NCBI GenBank assembly: GCA_019637645.1
Contig: JAHBVH010000089.1
Location: 1 to 33,704, forward strand
DNA from: Caldilineaceae bacterium
GTDB lineage: Bacteria; Chloroflexota; Anaerolineae; Caldilineales; Caldilineaceae
DNA length: 33,704 nt
Direction: 5' to 3'
Both the position numbers and the translations under genes were made by a program. Below, one piece after another: positions 14,024 through 23,314 of this stretch. How positions within the stretch are numbered: position 1 is the stretch's first letter; the number at the start of each line of letters is the position of its first letter. Under the pieces are notes generated by a model. It was not told the DNA's origin and searched no databases. It saw only the letters and a list, made by a program, of their open reading frames with translations.

Positions 14024-15952
14024 ATGAATTACACGGGCATTAAACGGATTGTCATTGGCGCACCCTTTCCGTCAAGTGCAGAGCTACACGAGCGTTTAGA
14101 CAAAATACGCGCCTTGGCCGTCTTTGCTTCGGACCCGATCAGCAGCAATGCCTATGCCACTGAATCGATCATGGGGGTGCTGATTCTCTTGGGCAGTGGC
14201 GCGCTCTCCATGACCATGCCCATTGCTATTGGGATTGCTTTGCTGGTTTTATTGGTCATCTTTAGCTATATTCAGACCATTCTGCACTACCCAGGTGGTG
14301 GGGGTGCGTATACGGTGGCCAAGGACAATCTGGGTACGCTGCCGTCGCTCTTTGCCGCCGGGGCCTTGTTGACGGACTATGTGTTGACCGTTTCGGTCTC
14401 CGTTTCGGCAGGTATTCGCGCCTTGACCTCGGCCTTTCCTATTCTTTTTGATTATCGGGTTGCCCTAGCCATCGCTGCTATTATCATTTTAACTTGGGTG
14501 AACTTACGCGGTGTGCGCGAAAGTGGTACAGTCTTTGCCTTGCCGACCTATGCCTTTGTGGGTGGGGTTTTGCTGGTGATTTTGCTTGGCTTGGTGCGCT
14601 ACTTTGGGCTATTCGGCGCTGTGCCGCTAGAGCAGCATCCGCTTTCCATTGCACCGGTCGATTCATTTACGGGCTTCGCCTATTTGTGGCTGTTGTTGCG
14701 CGCCTTTGCGGGCGGCTGCACCGCGTTGACGGGCATCGAAGCGATCAGCAATGGCGTTCAAGCCTTCAAGCCGCCGGAAGCCATCAATGCCAACAAAACC
14801 ATGGTTTGGATGGGCGTCATGGCCATGTCGCTCTTTCTGGGCATCTCGTTTCTTGCCACCCATTTGGCGATTGTCCCCACCGAGACGGACAGTGTCCTTT
14901 CGCAAATGACACGCCTCGTCACCGGTGGTGGCTTTCTCTATTATTGGGTCCAGTTTTTTACCATGATGATCCTGGTCCTGGCTGCCAACACGGGCTATCA
15001 AGATTTTCCGCGCTTGAGCTCCTTCTTGGCGCGCGATGGCTTCCTGCCCCGGTGGATGCAAAATCGGGGTGATCGGCTGGTCTATAGCTCGGGGATTCTG
15101 GTGCTAGCCTTCTTGGCGTCCTTGATTGTGCTTATTTTTCAGGCCGATGAAATTGCCATGTTGCCGCTCTATGCCCTGGGCGTTATGCTGAGTTTTACGC
15201 TTTCACAGGCCGGGATGGTTCGGCTCATGGGCAAAGTCAGCAAGGTGCCACCTGAGGAAGAATTTCATACGGGTGCCACGGTGATTCACTATGAGCGTGG
15301 GTGGTGGTGGAAACGGGCGTTGAACACGATTGGTGCCATTACGACGGGGATCGTCTTTATTGTGCTGGTGGCGACGAAGTTTGTCGATGGTGCGTGGATC
15401 ATTGCGCTGGCGATTCCGCTGATTGTACTCTTCCTGCGTTCGATCCACGGCCATTATGGCGATGTGGCGGAAGCGTTGCGTACGAGCACCTTGTGTTCTG
15501 AAGATCTCCACGAGGTCGCCGATGTCGTGATCGTACCGATTGCCGATGTCCATCGTGGGACCTTGCGTGCCTTAAAATATGCCAAGCGCATTTCAAGCAA
15601 TGTGCGCGCCGTCTGTGTCGTAACCTCGGCCGCGCAGAAGGAGCGGATTGAGCGGCGCTGGCTGCGGTTTCCCGAGCTAACGCAAGGGGTCCAGTTGGTG
15701 TGGATCGACTATGAATTTCGGGATATTTTAGAGCCATTGGTCGATTACATTTGTTACGCCAATAATGTTGAATTTGCCGATCAACTGACGACTGTCGTGA
15801 TCCCAGAATTTATCTCGCCTTCCTTACCGGCGCAGCTATTGCACAACCAAACGGCCAACATCCTGCGTTGGCGGTTGCGCACGCAAGAAGATCTCGTCAT
15901 CATTGATGTGCCCTATTTGATCAAAGGCCACAAAGCTGAGCCTGCGCAGTAG
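14024..15952 (+). CDS. KimA-like APC-superfamily potassium permease
   Basis: A 642-residue polytopic membrane protein with about twelve membrane segments over residues 30-480 and a cytosolic C-terminal domain of about 150 residues. It matches the KimA (YdaO) branch of APC transporters: LAVFASDPISSNAYATESIM in the first helix, YPGGGGAYTVAKDNLG after the second, WVNLRGVRESG, and GGCTALTGIEAISNGVQAFK in the sixth. KimA imports K+ with protons and is inhibited by c-di-AMP through its cytosolic part. The ATG at 14024 has GGAG 3-4 bases upstream and AAGGA further up. The neighbours support K+ transport: full-length kdpD and kdpE follow on the same strand, and kdpBC lies at the left of the window. 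An amino-acid permease role is less likely but not excluded. Confidence 0.82.
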   Translation: MNYTGIKRIVIGAPFPSSAELHERLDKIRALAVFASDPISSNAYATESIMGVLILLGSGALSMTMPIAIGIALLVLLVIFSYIQTILHYPGGGGAYTVAKDNLGTLPSLFAAGALLTDYVLTVSVSVSAGIRALTSAFPILFDYRVALAIAAIIILTWVNLRGVRESGTVFALPTYAFVGGVLLVILLGLVRYFGLFGAVPLEQHPLSIAPVDSFTGFAYLWLLLRAFAGGCTALTGIEAISNGVQAFKPPEAINANKTMVWMGVMAMSLFLGISFLATHLAIVPTETDSVLSQMTRLVTGGGFLYYWVQFFTMMILVLAANTGYQDFPRLSSFLARDGFLPRWMQNRGDRLVYSSGILVLAFLASLIVLIFQADEIAMLPLYALGVMLSFTLSQAGMVRLMGKVSKVPPEEEFHTGATVIHYERGWWWKRALNTIGAITTGIVFIVLVATKFVDGAWIIALAIPLIVLFLRSIHGHYGDVAEALRTSTLCSEDLHEVADVVIVPIADVHRGTLRALKYAKRISSNVRAVCVVTSAAQKERIERRWLRFPELTQGVQLVWIDYEFRDILEPLVDYICYANNVEFADQLTTVVIPEFISPSLPAQLLHNQTANILRWRLRTQEDLVIIDVPYLIKGHKAEPAQ

Positions 15953-15965
15953 AATGGGCGTATCA

Positions 15966-16002
15966 TTGCTTTATCTGGTGCAATGTCGAGTACAATACTC
16001 GA
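15966..16002 (+). promoter_or_regulatory. Candidate kdpDE promoter overlapped by a dyad
   Basis: TTGCTT (15966-15971), a 19-base spacer, TACAAT (15991-15996). The -10 lies inside an inverted repeat TCGAGTA-CAA-TACTCGA (15986-16002). A protein bound to this dyad would cover the -10, so it looks like a repression site. The hexamers match those before the aminotransferase gene. Confidence 0.45.
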
Positions 16003-16013
16003 ATGGAATCTGA

Positions 16014-16103
16014 GAGAAGTTACGCATTTGGACAAGACCTGACAGCTTTGGAAAAGCTGTCAGGTCTCTGGTCGTACCAACCCACTGCGTAAGCCCTATC
16101 TTC
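16014..16103. repeat. Palindromic repeat copy 4, upstream of kdpD
   Basis: Inner hairpin with 15-bp arms at 16035-16049 and 16053-16067, loop GGA. The core is AGACCTGACAGCTTT, where GG has changed to GC with the compensating change in the other arm. Outer arms GTTACGCA (16019-16026) and TGCGTAAG (16086-16093, one mismatch). The left end reads GAGAAG. Same orientation as the copy at 13665. Confidence 0.8.
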
Positions 16104-16138
16104 ATTGAACTTCGGTAGACGCGCTGTGTTACCAGCAA

Positions 16139-16167
16139 AACCGGTCAGGTTTGGGCTGCGTAACGCC
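16139..16167. repeat. Decayed fragment of the palindromic repeat
   Basis: ACCGGTCAGGTTTGGG followed by CTGCGTAACGCC looks like the right half of a copy: part of the core arm (GTCAGGTTT) and the right end (TGCGTAACGCC, 16157-16167). The left half is not recognisable. It reaches to within 40 bases of the kdpD start. Confidence 0.45.
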
Positions 16168-16204
16168 GATGTTAAGTGTAGAAGTAACCGTGAGCTGGCA
16201 GACG

Positions 16205-18931
16205 ATGAGGATGCAACAAGAACGACACAATGCAGCACACCCACCGCCTGATCCGCGTTTGCTGGGGGCGCGCCCGCGGCGGGGGAAATTAAAGATCTTC
16301 TTTGGCATGGCCCCGGGGGTTGGCAAGACCTATGCCATGCTATTGGCGGCCCAAGAGCGTGTTGCCGAAGGGGTCGATGTGGTGGTTGGCTATGTTGAAA
16401 CCCATGGCCGACCAGAGACAGCAGCCCTGCTCGCCTCCTTGCCAGTCATCCCGCGGCAACGCCTATCCTATCGTGATTTTGCCCAGCATGACCTGTTGCT
16501 GGAAGAGATGGATCTAGACGCGATCCTGGCGCGGCGACCACAATTGGTCCTGGTCGACGAGCTAGCCCATACGAACCTTCACGCCTCGGATCAACTGCCG
16601 CGTCACCGCAAACGCTACCAAGATGTGATCGAATTGCTCGACACCGGGATTGATGTCTACACGACTGTCAACGTCCAACATTTTGCCAGCCGCGCCGACG
16701 CCGTCGCCCAGATCACCGGAATTACCGTGACCGAAACGATCCCGGACTCTTTGTTGGAGCTGGCCGACGAAATCGAGCTGATCGACCTCTCGCCCGAAGA
16801 GCTACGGAAACGGCTGGCCGAAGGCAAAGTCTATACGCCAGAAGGTGCGGCCAGCGCCGCGACCAATTTTTTCCGTACGGGCAATTTAACGGCCCTGCGC
16901 GAAATGGCGCTCCGGCTGACAGCCGAGCATGTGGATCATCAATTGCAAGATTACATGCAGGCCAAACAGATCGCTGGCCCCTGGAAATCGCGTGAACGGC
17001 TGATGGTGGCCGTTGGCCCCAGTCCCTATTCTGGACAGCTGATCCGCTGGACGCGGCGGATGGCCTATACGCTAGAAGCGCCTTGGCTGGCCGCCACCGT
17101 CGAAACAGCCAAACCGTTGACGCCAGAGGCGCAACAGTGGCTCGCCCACAATCTTACCCTGGCGCGCGAACTAGGTGGGGAAGTCATCCATGCCGCGGGC
17201 GAGGCCGTTGACAAAGCGTTGCTCCAACTAGCCCAGCACCATAATGTAACGCAGATTGTCATTGGTAAGCCGCTCCATTCGCCGCTCCAGACCCTGCTAC
17301 GGGGTGGCTCACTGGTGGACAACCTGATCCGCAATAGTGGTGATATTGATATTTATGTGGTGACTGGCGAAGATGGCAAACCTCAGCCACCCCAATTGGC
17401 TTGGTTGCAGCGCTATGCCTTGGGGTCCGCCGGGCGCGCCTATCTGTTGGCTGTCGTTGTCATGGCCTTGGTGACAGCGCTGAATTGGTCGATCCTACAG
17501 ATGTTGCCATGGTTGGAATACCAAGTGGTTGGCTTAACCGACTTGTTGACGGTGCTCCTCATTGCCATCTACCTGGGGCGTGGGCCTGCCATCCTCGCCG
17601 CCACACTGAGTGCCTTTACCTTTAACTTTTTCTTTGTGGAGCCGCATTACACCTTTGTGGTCACGCGGTTTCAAGATCTGGTCCTGATTGGGCTCTATTT
17701 TCTCATTGCCATCTTTGCGGGTAGCTTGACGGCGCGCATTCGCCAACAGGAGCAATTAGCCCAACGCAACGTCCAGCGGATCATGTCACTCTATCGCTTG
17801 GCGCGCGAAACGGCCACCGCAGCTGATCTCGACGCCGTCTTACAAACGGCGGTAGTCCAACTCCAACAGTCGTTTGGCGCGGATGTGGCCATTCTCCTGG
17901 CCGCGGATGGCAAGCTCCAGCGGGAGCCCCAGCCCGCCAGCACCTTGCCGATTGACGACAAAACGTTTCAGGTGGCCGATTGGGCCTTTGTCCATGGCCG
18001 ACCGGCAGGCCGGTTTACCGATACCTTGCCCGCTGCGATAGCCCATTTTGTCCCGCTGCGCACACCGGATCGCATTGCTGGCGTGATTGGGCTGCGCCTG
18101 TACAATGAGCAGCAATTCACCTTTGATCAAGCCCTCCAACTAGAAACCTTTGTCAATCAAATTGCCTTGGTTGTCGAGCGCCAACTACTCGATGGGGCGG
18201 CCCGGCAGTCGGCCCTTCTGCAAGAATCAGAGCGGCTCCATACCACTTTGCTAAATTCCATTTCCCATGAATTGCGTACACCGCTGGCGACGATTACAGG
18301 GGTAGTGGATCTCCTCCAGCGTGCCACCACCGATGCGGATACCCGCCAGGCTTTGTTGAGTGATCTGCAGGATGCAGCGCAGCGGCTCAATCAGCTTGTG
18401 GAAAATCTGTTGGATATGTCACGGCTGGATGCTGGGCGGCTCCAGATCAAACGCGATTGGTGTGTCGTCAGCGATGTGGTGGGCGTAGCGGTGCAACGGT
18501 TGCATTCCTGCCTCAGCCAACGCCCGCTGACCCTGGCAATTCCCCCCGATCTGCCCTTGGTCCAGATGGATTTTGTCCTGATGGAGCAGGTGCTGATCAA
18601 TCTGTTGCACAATATTTGTAACTATACGCCACCGGGCACGCCGGTGGAGATCAGTGCCAAGATCGCGGATGAGTGGCTCTGGCTCACCGTGGCCGATCAT
18701 GGCCCCGGCATTCCCCCGGCCTTGCTAGAGCGCATCTTTGACAAATTCTATCGCCTGCCTGGTACGGCTACGGGTGGTACGGGCCTGGGTCTTTCGATCT
18801 GTCGTGGGTTGGTTCATGCCCATGGTGGTGAACTGTCGGCGCACAATCGACCAAGCGGCGGTGCTGTCTTTACCATTCAGTTGCCGGCTGGGGAGACGCC
18901 CCCGCCAGTCAAGGAGGCAGACTTTGCGTGA
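16205..18931 (+). CDS. kdpD: Osmosensitive K+ channel sensor histidine kinase KdpD (full length)
   Basis: A 908-residue membrane histidine kinase that phosphorylates KdpE in response to low K+ or turgor. In order: KdpD domain with Walker A GMAPGVGKT (34-42); USP domain (about 260-380); four DUF4118 membrane helices (about 408-509); GAF-like domain (about 525-660); HisKA with the phospho-acceptor His688 in SISHELRTPL; HATPase with N-box NLLHNICNYTP (about 798), G1 DHGPGIP, F-box FDKFYRLP and G2 GTGLGLSICRG. The USP site reads G-P-S then 20 residues then WLAAT, a degenerate form of the c-di-AMP motif kept in the kinase-less copy at 1052. Start uncertain: ATG 16205 or 16211 fits the family; ATG 16169 and GTG 16190 are also in frame, but 16169 would start at the edge of repeat sequence. 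The stop overlaps kdpE. Confidence 0.94.
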   Translation: MRMQQERHNAAHPPPDPRLLGARPRRGKLKIFFGMAPGVGKTYAMLLAAQERVAEGVDVVVGYVETHGRPETAALLASLPVIPRQRLSYRDFAQHDLLLEEMDLDAILARRPQLVLVDELAHTNLHASDQLPRHRKRYQDVIELLDTGIDVYTTVNVQHFASRADAVAQITGITVTETIPDSLLELADEIELIDLSPEELRKRLAEGKVYTPEGAASAATNFFRTGNLTALREMALRLTAEHVDHQLQDYMQAKQIAGPWKSRERLMVAVGPSPYSGQLIRWTRRMAYTLEAPWLAATVETAKPLTPEAQQWLAHNLTLARELGGEVIHAAGEAVDKALLQLAQHHNVTQIVIGKPLHSPLQTLLRGGSLVDNLIRNSGDIDIYVVTGEDGKPQPPQLAWLQRYALGSAGRAYLLAVVVMALVTALNWSILQMLPWLEYQVVGLTDLLTVLLIAIYLGRGPAILAATLSAFTFNFFFVEPHYTFVVTRFQDLVLIGLYFLIAIFAGSLTARIRQQEQLAQRNVQRIMSLYRLARETATAADLDAVLQTAVVQLQQSFGADVAILLAADGKLQREPQPASTLPIDDKTFQVADWAFVHGRPAGRFTDTLPAAIAHFVPLRTPDRIAGVIGLRLYNEQQFTFDQALQLETFVNQIALVVERQLLDGAARQSALLQESERLHTTLLNSISHELRTPLATITGVVDLLQRATTDADTRQALLSDLQDAAQRLNQLVENLLDMSRLDAGRLQIKRDWCVVSDVVGVAVQRLHSCLSQRPLTLAIPPDLPLVQMDFVLMEQVLINLLHNICNYTPPGTPVEISAKIADEWLWLTVADHGPGIPPALLERIFDKFYRLPGTATGGTGLGLSICRGLVHAHGGELSAHNRPSGGAVFTIQLPAGETPPPVKEADFA

Positions 18932-19613
18932 TCAAGTCGAAGTTTTAGTGGTGGACGATGAGGTGCAGATCCGGCGTTTTTTGCACATTAGCTTGGCGGC
19001 TGGTGGTTATCATGTCCATGAGGCTGGTACGGGGAAAGAAGGGATTCTCGTCGCGGCCAAAGTGCGGCCTGATCTGATCATTCTCGACCTTGGCCTGCCC
19101 GATCTGGATGGCTTGGCCGTGGTCAAGCAACTGCGTGAATGGACCCAGACGCCGATCATTATCTTGTCGGTACGCGATGCCGACCTGGACAAAGTCGCCG
19201 CGTTGGATGCTGGCGCGGATGATTATCTGACCAAGCCCTTTAGCACCGAAGAGCTGCTGGCTCGGCTGCGGGTTGCCCTCCGCCATACCCAGCCTGAACC
19301 TGATCTGCGTGTCTTTACCACTGGCGATCTCCAAGTTGATCTAACTCGCCGTCTCGTGACGGTAAAGGGGGAGCCCGTCAAACTGACACCAACGGAATAT
19401 GCCTTGCTCCGCCTCATGGTTCAACATGCCGGGCGGGTCTTGACACAGCGGCAGATCCTCAAAGAAGTGTGGGGGCCGGCCTATGTCGATGAGAGCCATT
19501 ATCTGCGCGTCTACTTCTCGCAACTGCGCCAAAAGCTCGAAGAAAATCCTGCTCTGCCCCAATATCTACTCACCGAGCCCGGCGTCGGCTACCGGCTGGC
19601 CGTGGATCTCTAG
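18924..19613 (+). CDS. kdpE: KDP operon response regulator KdpE
   Basis: A 229-residue OmpR/PhoB-type response regulator. The receiver domain has the acidic pair D11-D12, phospho-acceptor D55 in LIILDLGLPD, and the conserved Lys in DYLTKPF; the C-terminal winged helix has LTPTEYALLRLMVQHAGRVLTQRQILKEVWG and ends in the usual LLTEPGVGYRL. It binds DNA upstream of kdp genes when phosphorylated by KdpD. The start is TTG at 18924: AAGGAGG lies 6 bases upstream, and the product then opens MRDQVEVLVVDDE. It overlaps the kdpD stop by 8 bases, so translation is coupled. A GTG at 18928 is out of frame. A palindromic repeat follows 15 bases after the stop. Confidence 0.94.
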   Translation: MRDQVEVLVVDDEVQIRRFLHISLAAGGYHVHEAGTGKEGILVAAKVRPDLIILDLGLPDLDGLAVVKQLREWTQTPIIILSVRDADLDKVAALDAGADDYLTKPFSTEELLARLRVALRHTQPEPDLRVFTTGDLQVDLTRRLVTVKGEPVKLTPTEYALLRLMVQHAGRVLTQRQILKEVWGPAYVDESHYLRVYFSQLRQKLEENPALPQYLLTEPGVGYRLAVDL

Positions 19614-19628
19614 AGCAAGCACCCCTGA

Positions 19629-19661
19629 AAACCTGACAGGTTTGTCAAACCTGTCAGGTTT
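19629..19661. repeat. Palindromic repeat copy 5, core only
   Basis: Arms 19629-19643 and 19647-19661 pair perfectly (15 bp, loop GTC), core AAACCTGACAGG. No GTTACGCA outer arms. It lies between the convergent kdpE and beta-helix genes, so it could act as a bidirectional hairpin terminator, although T tracts are weak. Confidence 0.8.
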
Positions 19662-19671
19662 CTACCCTCTA

Positions 19672-19706
19672 TCTTCTGCCTTCTGGCCTCTGCCTTCTGC
19701 CTTCTG
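19672..19706. repeat. TTCTGCC-type low-complexity run
   Basis: A run of repeated CTTCTGCC/CTTCTGG units (five imperfect copies of about 7-8 bases), pyrimidine-rich on the plus strand. It ends exactly where the minus-strand beta-helix gene stops, and begins 10 bases after repeat copy 5. Confidence 0.6.
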
Positions 19707-22700
19707 TTAATTCTTCACTAACGGGATAAACAAGCGCATATCACGCCCGACAACATTGCCCGCTTCATCGAACTCCCAGCTCAGGGTGCCGATGAGCCGG
19801 GTCGCGTTGGTGCTGGATGCCGCGTTGACCGTTTGACCATAGAGATCGACAAAGATCCGGTAGCGCGTCCGAATGGGGAGGCTGACGATAAACTGTTGGA
19901 CGAAGGTTTCAGTGGGGTCAAGGGTGCCGCCACTGAGATTGTCAGCATTGACGGTGATCTTCGACCCGACTCCGCCACTTTGCCCGCTGTCGGCATTGCA
20001 GAGCGTGGGGAAGACTGGCGTGCCGCTCACTTCTTGGGGCGACGTATATTCCAACTGTCTGACGACAAAGTAGAGGCTGTGATAGCTCTCGCTCTCATTG
20101 TTGATCAGCGTTGGGGTGAGCGTATGGGTTGGCGTGCCACACTCCTCCGTATCGGCATCATAGACGGTGTTGAGCGTTTGTTGGGCCACGCTGCCGGTGT
20201 TGAGCTGGCTGATTGTCATCTCAACCGCGCCAATGTCATCGGCTATGCCCAACGGCCTGCTCACACCCCGTTGATCCGTTGCTAAGCTGCTATCGCCAGC
20301 AGCATCAATTGCTGGGCTGCCGTGGCTCAGGGCGTGGGTCAAGGTGGGGCCACCATTGTCGGCTAGGGTAGTGCTCAGAATCCCTTCGAGTGGGGTGGGG
20401 ATGGTCCCATCACTGGTGGCAACGAGATCAGCCCCACCTGGGATAAAGCCTTCGAACGCCTCAGCGCTGGTCAAGCCGCTATGCCCGAACAGATTAGGGC
20501 TGGTGGGGGTAGGGGCGACGCCAGCACTCTGCACGCTTGCCTCTTGGCTTTGTGCTGCTTTGCGCGCTTCGATCAGCGCCTGTACACGCCGGAAGAAGGG
20601 ACTGTTGGCAACTTGCGTGAGCAACTTTGGGGTCAAGCTAGTGGCACTTTTGCCAAAGGCGCGTTGCATCAAGGTGGGGCTGCCACTGCTATCAAAGATT
20701 TCGGCCCCAGCGGCGCTATTGTTGCCAGCAATCAAATTACCTGTTAGTTGCATGGTGTTATCCGTAGCAAGGCCACCGCCACTGCTCGTGCCCGTGTTGC
20801 CCGTGAGGGTGCTGTTCTTCATGGTGAGCGCGCTATTGTTCATCAAGATGATACCGCCACCCACCTCTGCCTCATTGTTGCTGATGGTGCTATTGGTCAC
20901 CAGGAGCGGCGTGGTATATCCCCCTATCCCGCCGCCATAGCCTGCTGCTGTATTATCGCTGATTGTACTGCTTGTCACGCTAGTGCTGGTGCCAACAAAG
21001 CTAAAGATGGCGCCACCTGCACTGCCCCCCGTATTCCCACTAAGGGTGGACTCATTGACGAGAAGCGTGCCATATTTCGTATTGGCAATGCCGCCTGCTA
21101 TGCCTGTGCTGCTATTGCCACTAATGTTGCTGTTATTCACGGTCAAGGTGCCAAGCCAGTTGGCAATCCCACCGCCACCCAGGAAGGGGATAGAGGGGTC
21201 TACCAGTAGGGTGTTATCGGTGATACTGCTGTTATTCACGGTTGCTAGGCCAGCGTTAAAGAGGCCGCCACCTAAGGCGGCACCTTGATTGCCGGTGATA
21301 GTGCTGTTGTTGACCGTCAATTGACCGATGTTGGCGAGCGCGCCATACTTACTATACGCGCCCGTAAGCGTGATATTGTTCAAGGTCAGATCACCAGTCT
21401 CCACCACCACCAGCAAGCCAAAGGGATCCGTCGCCGCTTCATCGCGCGCCAGGGTAAAGCCATCGCCTTCAATCGTGATCGTGCTGCTGATGGGGGTCAG
21501 CGAGTTGTAATTAGACAGCTGATTAGTTTGGGCGAGCAGGGTGATATCGCCTAACAGGGTGATCGTGTCGGCACCGGCCACCCCAGGATTGCAATCCCCA
21601 TAGCTCTGGTCTTGGTTAGCGGCGGCAATGGCGTCATTCAAATTGCAATTGCTCCCATTGAAGGAGACATTGATGGGTAGCGCTTCAAAGGCACCGATGT
21701 CGTCGGCGGTGCCTTGGGGGCGGGTGACGCCGCGTTGATCGCTGCTCAGGCCACTATCACCCGCGGCATCGATGGCCGGGCTGCCCGGCACTAGTGCATG
21801 TGTTCCCGTTCCCCCGCCATTTGTGGTCAGCGTGGTTTTGAGAATATTAGCCAAGGCCGTCGGCGTTGTGCCATCGCTGGTGGCGGTGATGTTGCTGGCG
21901 TCGGGCGTAAAGTTATAGAAGGCTTGGGCATTGGTCAAGCCGCTATGACCGAAGAGATTGGTGCTCGTGGTGTAGATCGCGCTGGTGCTGGCTTGGCAGG
22001 CGGAGGTGTTCGCACTTGCCGCGCTGAGACAGCCAAGGTAATTGAATACTTCCTGGCCTGAGGCAGCCGTGTTGCCAGAGATCAGGCTGCGCTCCAGCGT
22101 CACCGTGCCATAGTTGAAGAGGCCGCCGCCGTTATTCGTGGCGGAGTTGCCGGAGAGGGTACTGTTGCTCACCGTTAGCGTGCCCATGTTGAAGAGAGCG
22201 CCACCACCCTGGTCAGCGGAGTTACCGGAGAGGGTGCTGTTACTCACTGTCGCCGTACTCATGTTAAAGAGAGCACCACCGCCCTGGTCAGCGGAGTTGC
22301 CGGAGAAGGTACTGTTGTTCACCGTTAGCGTGCCCTGGTTGAAGAGAGCCGCGCCGCTGTTGCCAGCAGAGTTATCGGAGAGGGTGCTGTTGTCCACCGT
22401 CATCGTGCCTAGGTTGCCGATGCCGCCGCCGCCGGTGCTGGCGGAGTTGCCAGAGAGGGTGCTGTTGCTCACCGTCACGGTGCCATAGTTCATGAGGCCG
22501 CCGCCGCTGGCGGTGTTGCCACCACTCAGTGTGACCTGGTGGAGCGTGAGGTTGCCACTTGCCTCCACAGCCAACAGGCGGAAGGTGGGCGCACTCGCAT
22601 CGCGGCTGATCGTGTGGCCGCCGCCTTCGATGGTAATTTCGGTCGTGATCCATGGCAGTCCCGTAGTGTTGCCGGAGACGTTAGTGTTGACCGCGCTCAG

Positions 22701-23147
22701 CGTCACATCGCTGATGAGCGTGATGGTGTCGGCACCGGCATTTCCCGCATTGCAGGCACCCGTTGCCGTGTCGGTATTGGCGGCGACAATCGCGTCGATC
22801 AGGTCGCAGCTCGTACCGTTGATCTGGGCATTGGCAGGGGCAGGGGGGAGGGCCTGTGCTGGGCTATTGGCCAAGGCCAAGGCGAGCGCCACCCCAGCCA
22901 GCGAAGACCCCAATTGTCGCTGTAAGCGCCGGCGAATGGGGCGTGGCTGGCGACAGAGATGGTCATAGAGGCGGTTGAAGCGGTTCAAGAGCGTGCGGTT
23001 CTGTTGCAGCCAGGCCGTGATGAGCCAGGGCTTCTGTCGCACGATGCGTAGGCGCGCACGCCAATTTTGCCAGAAGGCCGCCTCATACTGGTCTGCTGGC
23101 GCTGGTGGGGGTTGGATGGCTGGGCCACCCTTGGTATTGCATTGCAT
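19707..23147 (-). CDS. Large secreted beta-helix protein with two CSLREA-like modules
   Basis: A 1,146-residue surface or secreted protein. It starts with an unusually long basic N-terminal region (1-79), then a hydrophobic core SSLAGVALALALA and a cleavage site near SPAQA99. Two modules follow, each opening with a CSLREA-like segment (GTSCDLIDAIVAANTD about 111; SNCNLNDAIAAANQD about 500), then beta-helix rungs of NSTLSGNSA type, and ending with the choice-of-anchor-Q pattern GSPAIDAAGDSxLxxDQRGVxRP. The last residues are DMRLFIPLVKN. The likely role is adhesion or a structural surface protein; no enzyme site is seen. ATG 23147 has GAGGAG 12 bases upstream; upstream in-frame starts back to 23300 seem less likely. 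The first module contains five 75-bp tandem repeats. Confidence 0.85.
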   Translation of the reverse strand: MQCNTKGGPAIQPPPAPADQYEAAFWQNWRARLRIVRQKPWLITAWLQQNRTLLNRFNRLYDHLCRQPRPIRRRLQRQLGSSLAGVALALALANSPAQALPPAPANAQINGTSCDLIDAIVAANTDTATGACNAGNAGADTITLISDVTLSAVNTNVSGNTTGLPWITTEITIEGGGHTISRDASAPTFRLLAVEASGNLTLHQVTLSGGNTASGGGLMNYGTVTVSNSTLSGNSASTGGGGIGNLGTMTVDNSTLSDNSAGNSGAALFNQGTLTVNNSTFSGNSADQGGGALFNMSTATVSNSTLSGNSADQGGGALFNMGTLTVSNSTLSGNSATNNGGGLFNYGTVTLERSLISGNTAASGQEVFNYLGCLSAASANTSACQASTSAIYTTSTNLFGHSGLTNAQAFYNFTPDASNITATSDGTTPTALANILKTTLTTNGGGTGTHALVPGSPAIDAAGDSGLSSDQRGVTRPQGTADDIGAFEALPINVSFNGSNCNLNDAIAAANQDQSYGDCNPGVAGADTITLLGDITLLAQTNQLSNYNSLTPISSTITIEGDGFTLARDEAATDPFGLLVVVETGDLTLNNITLTGAYSKYGALANIGQLTVNNSTITGNQGAALGGGLFNAGLATVNNSSITDNTLLVDPSIPFLGGGGIANWLGTLTVNNSNISGNSSTGIAGGIANTKYGTLLVNESTLSGNTGGSAGGAIFSFVGTSTSVTSSTISDNTAAGYGGGIGGYTTPLLVTNSTISNNEAEVGGGIILMNNSALTMKNSTLTGNTGTSSGGGLATDNTMQLTGNLIAGNNSAAGAEIFDSSGSPTLMQRAFGKSATSLTPKLLTQVANSPFFRRVQALIEARKAAQSQEASVQSAGVAPTPTSPNLFGHSGLTSAEAFEGFIPGGADLVATSDGTIPTPLEGILSTTLADNGGPTLTHALSHGSPAIDAAGDSSLATDQRGVSRPLGIADDIGAVEMTISQLNTGSVAQQTLNTVYDADTEECGTPTHTLTPTLINNESESYHSLYFVVRQLEYTSPQEVSGTPVFPTLCNADSGQSGGVGSKITVNADNLSGGTLDPTETFVQQFIVSLPIRTRYRIFVDLYGQTVNAASSTNATRLIGTLSWEFDEAGNVVGRDMRLFIPLVKN
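22141..22515 (-). repeat. Five 75-bp tandem repeats inside the beta-helix gene
   Basis: Units begin at 22141, 22216, 22291, 22366 and 22441, each starting with GCGGAGTT or a close variant. Each encodes 25 residues of the pattern NSTLSGNSA-x(4)-GGGxxNxGTxTVs, one or two rungs of the beta-helix. The second and third units are the most alike at DNA level, which points to recent duplication or conversion and possible copy-number variation between strains. Confidence 0.8.
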
Positions 23148-23314
23148 AAGGGATGTTGACTCCTCGAACAAGTACTGAATAAGAAAAGATAAGGACATAT
23201 AGACATCAGGGTAGCAACCGCGGGAAAAGGCCATGCCCGCTCTCTGCGGTTGTCCTGGTGTCATTACCTTTTGATGGTGGCAAAGCGCAAGGTGAGACAA
23301 GAAATCCGCGAGGA

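Noticed and set aside
20344..21554. Several plus-strand reading frames across the beta-helix gene
   Set aside because: They are low-complexity shadows of the repeated minus-strand protein (runs of Pro, Leu and Val) without start signals.
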